Source: Rhodospirillales bacterium (GTDB taxonomy: Bacteria; Pseudomonadota; Alphaproteobacteria; Acetobacterales; Acetobacteraceae). From it: DNA of 9,185 bases. Location of the stretch: contig CAHJXG010000518.1 in NCBI GenBank assembly GCA_903644035.1, forward strand, positions 1-9,185, given 5' to 3'. A model generated the notes under the pieces. That model worked only from the letters and a program-made list of their open reading frames with translations, was not told the DNA's origin and searched no databases. The translations under genes and the position numbers were made by a program. This document shows positions 6,610 to 9,185 of this stretch, one piece after another; within the stretch, counting starts at the first letter, position 1; each line of letters opens with the position of its first letter.

Positions 6610-7764
6610 GTGGTCCCCAAGGGTGGGTCGGAAGATAATCGAAACGACAGCGCGGCGGCGAAGGTTGCACGCGAGGCGCGGCCAGACGGCGAGACCAGCC
6701 CAAAGCAGCCGCCGCCACGTAGCCAGGACCTGCGTCCCGCCCTGACCGGGGTGCGCGGGGTGGCGGCCTGCGTGGTCGCGGTGTTCCACATGAACTACTG
6801 GTTCTACGCCGGCGGCTGGGACCCATACGGGCCTGGGATCGTGCTGGCGACGATGTTCCGGGCGGGCTACCTCGGGGTGGACCTGTTCTTCGCCCTCAGC
6901 GGCTACGTGATCGCGAGCGCCTACCTCGAGGCGTTCCGCCGCCCGTCGCTGGGCACCTACACGCAGTTCATGATCCGGCGCTTCGCCCGGGTCTGGCCGC
7001 TGCATGTGGCCACGATGCTGCTTTATGTCGGCGCCCCCGCCTGCCGCGCGCCGGGCGACCTCCTGGGGAACCTGCTGATGGTCCAGGCCTGGGGCCTCAT
7101 CGGCCACATCACCTGCAACGAGCCGTCCTGGTCGATCAGCTGCGAATGGTTCGCCTACCTCGCCTTCCCGGGCCTGGCCTGGCTCCTGCTGCGGTCAGAG
7201 CGGCGCTGGGCCGCGCTGGCCATCGCGGCGGCGGGCCTGGGCGGATTGGGTGCGCTGACCTGGATGAGCCGGGACAACTCGCTCGACGTGACGTTCAGCA
7301 TGGGCCTCGCGCGCGCCGCCTGCGGCTTCACCATCGGCGCCGCGCTGTGCCGGGGCTTCTCGGGCGTCAGGCCGCATGTCGCGTTCGACGCTTGCGGCGT
7401 CCTCCTCATCGCGGTGATCGGCGGGCTGGCGATGGCCGGCGCGTCGGACCTGCTCGTCGCCGGCCTGTTCGGCCCGCTCGTGCTGTGCATCGCCCTCGCG
7501 GCCGGTCCGCTGCGCGCGGTCCTCGGGGCGCCGCCGGTCGTCTGGCTCGGCGAGATCTCCTACTCGCTCTACCTGTGGCACCACTTCCTCATCGACACCC
7601 TGAAAAGCCTGGGTGCCACCATCACCACGCCGGCAGCCGTGGGCCTGGTCCTCTGCCTGATCATCGGCGCCGCCGCGATGTCGCGGCGATGGATCGAGCA
7701 GCCGGCGAGGGTGGGACTCATCGCCCTGCTCACCGGCTGGCGTCACCGGCTGGCCGGATCGTGA
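6610..7764 (+). CDS. Acyltransferase family 3 (OafA/NodX-like) membrane protein
   Basis: An integral inner-membrane O-acyltransferase of the acyltransferase-3 family, which typically adds acetyl or other acyl groups to surface polysaccharides or lipids. Numbering from the GTG at 6610 (384 residues): GVRGVAACVVAVFH (47-60) with the conserved His60, GYLGVDLFFALSGY (86-99), RRFARVWPLH (123-132), PSWSISCEWFAYLAFP (172-187), GEISYSLYLWHHF (314-326) and IEQPAR (362-367), all family signatures. About ten hydrophobic segments are visible. The start is uncertain: no in-frame ATG lies near the domain. GTG 6610 has no clear ribosome site. GTG 6568, nine bases after AGGGA, has a better one but would overlap the divergent esterase by 36 bp. 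The first 40 residues are Pro- and charge-rich and probably cytosolic. The gene lies beside a sugar-nucleotide block, which fits glycan decoration. Confidence 0.88.
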   Translation: MVPKGGSEDNRNDSAAAKVAREARPDGETSPKQPPPRSQDLRPALTGVRGVAACVVAVFHMNYWFYAGGWDPYGPGIVLATMFRAGYLGVDLFFALSGYVIASAYLEAFRRPSLGTYTQFMIRRFARVWPLHVATMLLYVGAPACRAPGDLLGNLLMVQAWGLIGHITCNEPSWSISCEWFAYLAFPGLAWLLLRSERRWAALAIAAAGLGGLGALTWMSRDNSLDVTFSMGLARAACGFTIGAALCRGFSGVRPHVAFDACGVLLIAVIGGLAMAGASDLLVAGLFGPLVLCIALAAGPLRAVLGAPPVVWLGEISYSLYLWHHFLIDTLKSLGATITTPAAVGLVLCLIIGAAAMSRRWIEQPARVGLIALLTGWRHRLAGS

Positions 7765-7789
7765 CCGCGCACCGACCCGGCCGCCAGCC
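7748..7789. terminator. Imperfect hairpin between convergent acyltransferase and TAXI genes
   Basis: GGCTGGCCGG (7748-7757) can pair with CCGG (7777-7780) and, after a 3-base bulge, with CCAGCC (7784-7789), leaving a 19-base loop. It spans the acyltransferase stop and abuts the convergent stop at 7790-7792. There is no T-tract. A terminator role is suggested by position only; high-GC DNA forms such pairs easily by chance. Confidence 0.25.
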
Positions 7790-8896
7790 TCAGCGTATCG
7801 CGGCGGCCTCGGTGCGCCGCCACAGGAGGTATTGCTGCAGGAGCGCGGTCCGCTGCATGGGGTTGAGGCCGGCCGTCGCGCGGCCCGAGGCGAAGAAGCG
7901 CGCGAACTCCTGCCGCGCAGGGCCGTCCACCACGCGCGCCACCTCCTCGGCCGCGGCCGGGAAGCGCGTCCAGCCCGGCACCTCTGCGGCAAGGTTGACC
8001 TCCTTCCACTTCGGATGGGAGGGCGGCTGCTGCAGGTCGCCGAGGCGCTCGAACAGCGCAGTCACGAGCCGCGCGACATAGCGGTAGCGCTCACTGCCCA
8101 TCGGCCAGGCGTAAACCGCGAGCACCCCCCCGGTGGTCAGGGTGCCCACCGTCTGCTCGTCCGGAACGAGGTTCGGGTAGTCCGCGTGCGTGATGCTGCC
8201 TGGCGCATAGGTCTGCAGGAGCCGCATGTCATCCTGCGGCAGCGCGACGAGGTGCAGGCCGGCGTCGGCCGGCAGCTTGAGGAACATGTCGGCCGGCTTG
8301 CCGGTGACCCGGACGACGGCGGCGATCTCTCCCCGCTTGAGCTTCTCTATCGCCACGTCCTGCGGGTCGGGCGTGAAGGTGACGGGGATGCCCAGCGTCG
8401 CGAACAGCAGCCGCGCCGTCATCGCGGAGCCGGACCGCGGCAGGTCCGCGTTGATCGTCTTGCCCCGGAGGTCGTCGAGCATGCGCACGTCGGGACCGGC
8501 GATGACGTGCACCTCCTCATCGAACAGCTTGGCGATGTACTGGATCGATCGCGTCATGCCGGGCTGCAGGAACTTCTCGCGCTCCGCGCCGCCCAGCACG
8601 TCCGCCTGCACGACGGCCACATCGACTCCACGCAGGTGCAGGAGGTCATCCAGGTTCCGCACTGACCCTTGTCCGACAATCGGCACGACGCGCAGGTCGG
8701 GCCCGTTCAGGATGTTGGCGAGGTCCGTCGCGATGCGCAGGTCGGTGCCCCCGACCCCCGCGCCCTCGACGCCGACGACGAACGCCGGGGCCTGTCCTGG
8801 AAACGGGGGCGGCGCCGCGTTCGGAGGGCGGGCCGCCGCGGGAACGACCGGCAGGCTGAGCGATAGGGCAAGGATGGCGGCAAAAGCTGTTCGCAT
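7790..8896 (-). CDS. TAXI-family TRAP-type solute-binding protein, exported
   Basis: A 368-residue periplasmic binding protein of the TAXI branch of TRAP transport systems. Residues 1-22 form a signal peptide (charged MRT, hydrophobic AILALSLSLPVV, AAA before the likely cut). A Pro-rich linker follows. The body shows VVPIVGQGSVRNLDDLLHLRGVDVAVVQAD in two stretches (71-80 and 81-99), RSIQYIAKLFDEEVHVIAG (116-134), DLRGKTINADLPRSGSA (142-158, the family's GSG-type ligand loop) and FTPDPQDVAIEKLKRGEIAAVV, matching TAXI proteins. I chose the ATG at 8894-8896 because it starts the signal peptide; a GTG 21 codons upstream would overlap the Sel1 gene. The usual membrane partners (DctQM/DctM) are absent here, so it may be an orphan binder or a sensor partner. 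It follows the Sel1-repeat gene by 25 bp on the same strand, suggesting one transcript. The ligand is unknown. Confidence 0.87.
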   Translation of the reverse strand: MRTAFAAILALSLSLPVVPAAARPPNAAPPPFPGQAPAFVVGVEGAGVGGTDLRIATDLANILNGPDLRVVPIVGQGSVRNLDDLLHLRGVDVAVVQADVLGGAEREKFLQPGMTRSIQYIAKLFDEEVHVIAGPDVRMLDDLRGKTINADLPRSGSAMTARLLFATLGIPVTFTPDPQDVAIEKLKRGEIAAVVRVTGKPADMFLKLPADAGLHLVALPQDDMRLLQTYAPGSITHADYPNLVPDEQTVGTLTTGGVLAVYAWPMGSERYRYVARLVTALFERLGDLQQPPSHPKWKEVNLAAEVPGWTRFPAAAEEVARVVDGPARQEFARFFASGRATAGLNPMQRTALLQQYLLWRRTEAAAIR

Positions 8897-8921
8897 TCTG
8901 GTCCGGTTCCGATCCGTGAAA

Positions 8922-9185
8922 TCATTGAGGCGTGCCGTTCCGGCCGAGTTGCCGGGCACGGCTCCGCCATGTCTCAGCCAGGGCCGGGTCGGGCGCGATC
9001 CCTATCGCGCCGATGCGGCGCAGCTCCCTGGCGTCGTAGGTCCTGGCCAGCCCCTCGGCGCAGGCGGCGCAGCCCGCCTCGGCGCCGCGCTGGTAGTAGC
9101 GCCGCGCCCCTGAGATGTCGCTGACCTGGAACGCCGCATCGCCCCTGCGCCGCAGCAGGTCGAGCAGCCCGGCCTCCACCAGGGC
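8922..9185 (-). CDS. Sel1-repeat (SLR/TPR-like) protein, C-terminal fragment
   Basis: The frame is open to the window edge, so this is the last 87 residues of a longer protein; the GTG at 9179 is unlikely to be the start. ARRYYQRGAEAGCAACAEG continues into LARTYD, which fits the Sel1 helical repeat consensus (residue pattern Y..GA..G...A...LA..Y). APDPALAETWRSRARQLG then fits the start of a further repeat. Earlier residues (LLDLLRRRGDAAFQVSDISG) look like the linker into a repeat. Such proteins are scaffolds for protein contacts and are often exported, but the N-terminus is not visible. The gene lies directly upstream of the TAXI binding protein, which suggests a shared job. The repeat assignment is reasonable; the function is unknown. 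Confidence 0.7.
   Translation of the reverse strand, partial: ALVEAGLLDLLRRRGDAAFQVSDISGARRYYQRGAEAGCAACAEGLARTYDARELRRIGAIGIAPDPALAETWRSRARQLGRNGTPQ

Noticed and set aside
6604..7107. Upstream extension of the esterase frame on the - strand
   Set aside because: The frame stays open, but the added residues are antisense to acyltransferase motifs and precede the natural first strand of the hydrolase.
7730..7753. 11-bp direct repeat TCACCGGCTGG at a 13-bp period
   Set aside because: It lies inside the acyltransferase C-terminal coding sequence, has only two copies, and is easily explained by codon use in high-GC DNA.
7832..8665. 277-codon + strand frame
   Set aside because: Antisense to the TAXI protein, Arg/His-rich, no motif.

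Overview
The window is very GC-rich (about 70% across most of it), with densely packed genes and only short intergenic gaps. Protein flavour suggests an alphaproteobacterium: a TAXI-type periplasmic binding protein next to a Sel1-repeat protein, and an AT-poor cell-surface sugar locus. A Methylobacterium-like or rhodospirillalean genome is my guess, at low confidence. No tRNA, rRNA, CRISPR array or insertion sequence was found.

Layout. (a) 1-633: the 3' part of a short-chain dehydrogenase on the + strand, cut by the window edge. (b) 621-1940, minus strand: an aminopeptidase-like DUF4910/DUF2172 protein (COG4310 type) with a C-terminal winged helix. Its end overlaps the dehydrogenase inside a strong inverted repeat. 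(c) 1941-2061: a divergent intergenic region filled by three tandem 28-bp units, each carrying a 6-bp dyad. (d) 2062-5886, plus strand: a nucleotide-sugar block made of an RmlC/RfbC-type 3,5-epimerase, glucose-1-phosphate cytidylyltransferase (RfbF), a TylC3/TcaB9-type sugar C-methyltransferase and an extended SDR epimerase/reductase. (e) 5881-6603 minus: a serine esterase. (f) about 6610-7764 plus: an acyltransferase-3 membrane protein. (g) 7790-8896 minus: an exported TAXI-family substrate-binding protein. (h) 8922-9185 minus: the C-terminal end of a Sel1-repeat protein.

How the genes fit together. RfbF should make CDP-glucose. The C-methyltransferase acts on a 4-keto sugar, the RmlC-like enzyme epimerises next to that keto group, and the SDR would then reduce or epimerise. 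The predicted product is a C-methyl-branched CDP-deoxyhexose for a surface glycan. The CDP-glucose 4,6-dehydratase that should supply the 4-keto sugar is not in the window. The DUF4910 protein belongs to a family often found in such loci but without an established function. The esterase and the acyltransferase could handle acyl decorations, but that is only positional inference.

The strongest nucleotide-level oddities are the 3 x 28-bp dyad repeat upstream of the sugar block and a sharp composition break inside rfbF. The first roughly 235 bases of rfbF are about 47% GC with rare AGA/AGG/ATA/CTA codons, then the gene returns to about 70% GC while the protein stays a canonical RfbF throughout. 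No convincing wholly new system is visible. The sugar block with its repeat-bearing regulatory region is the best candidate for follow-up.
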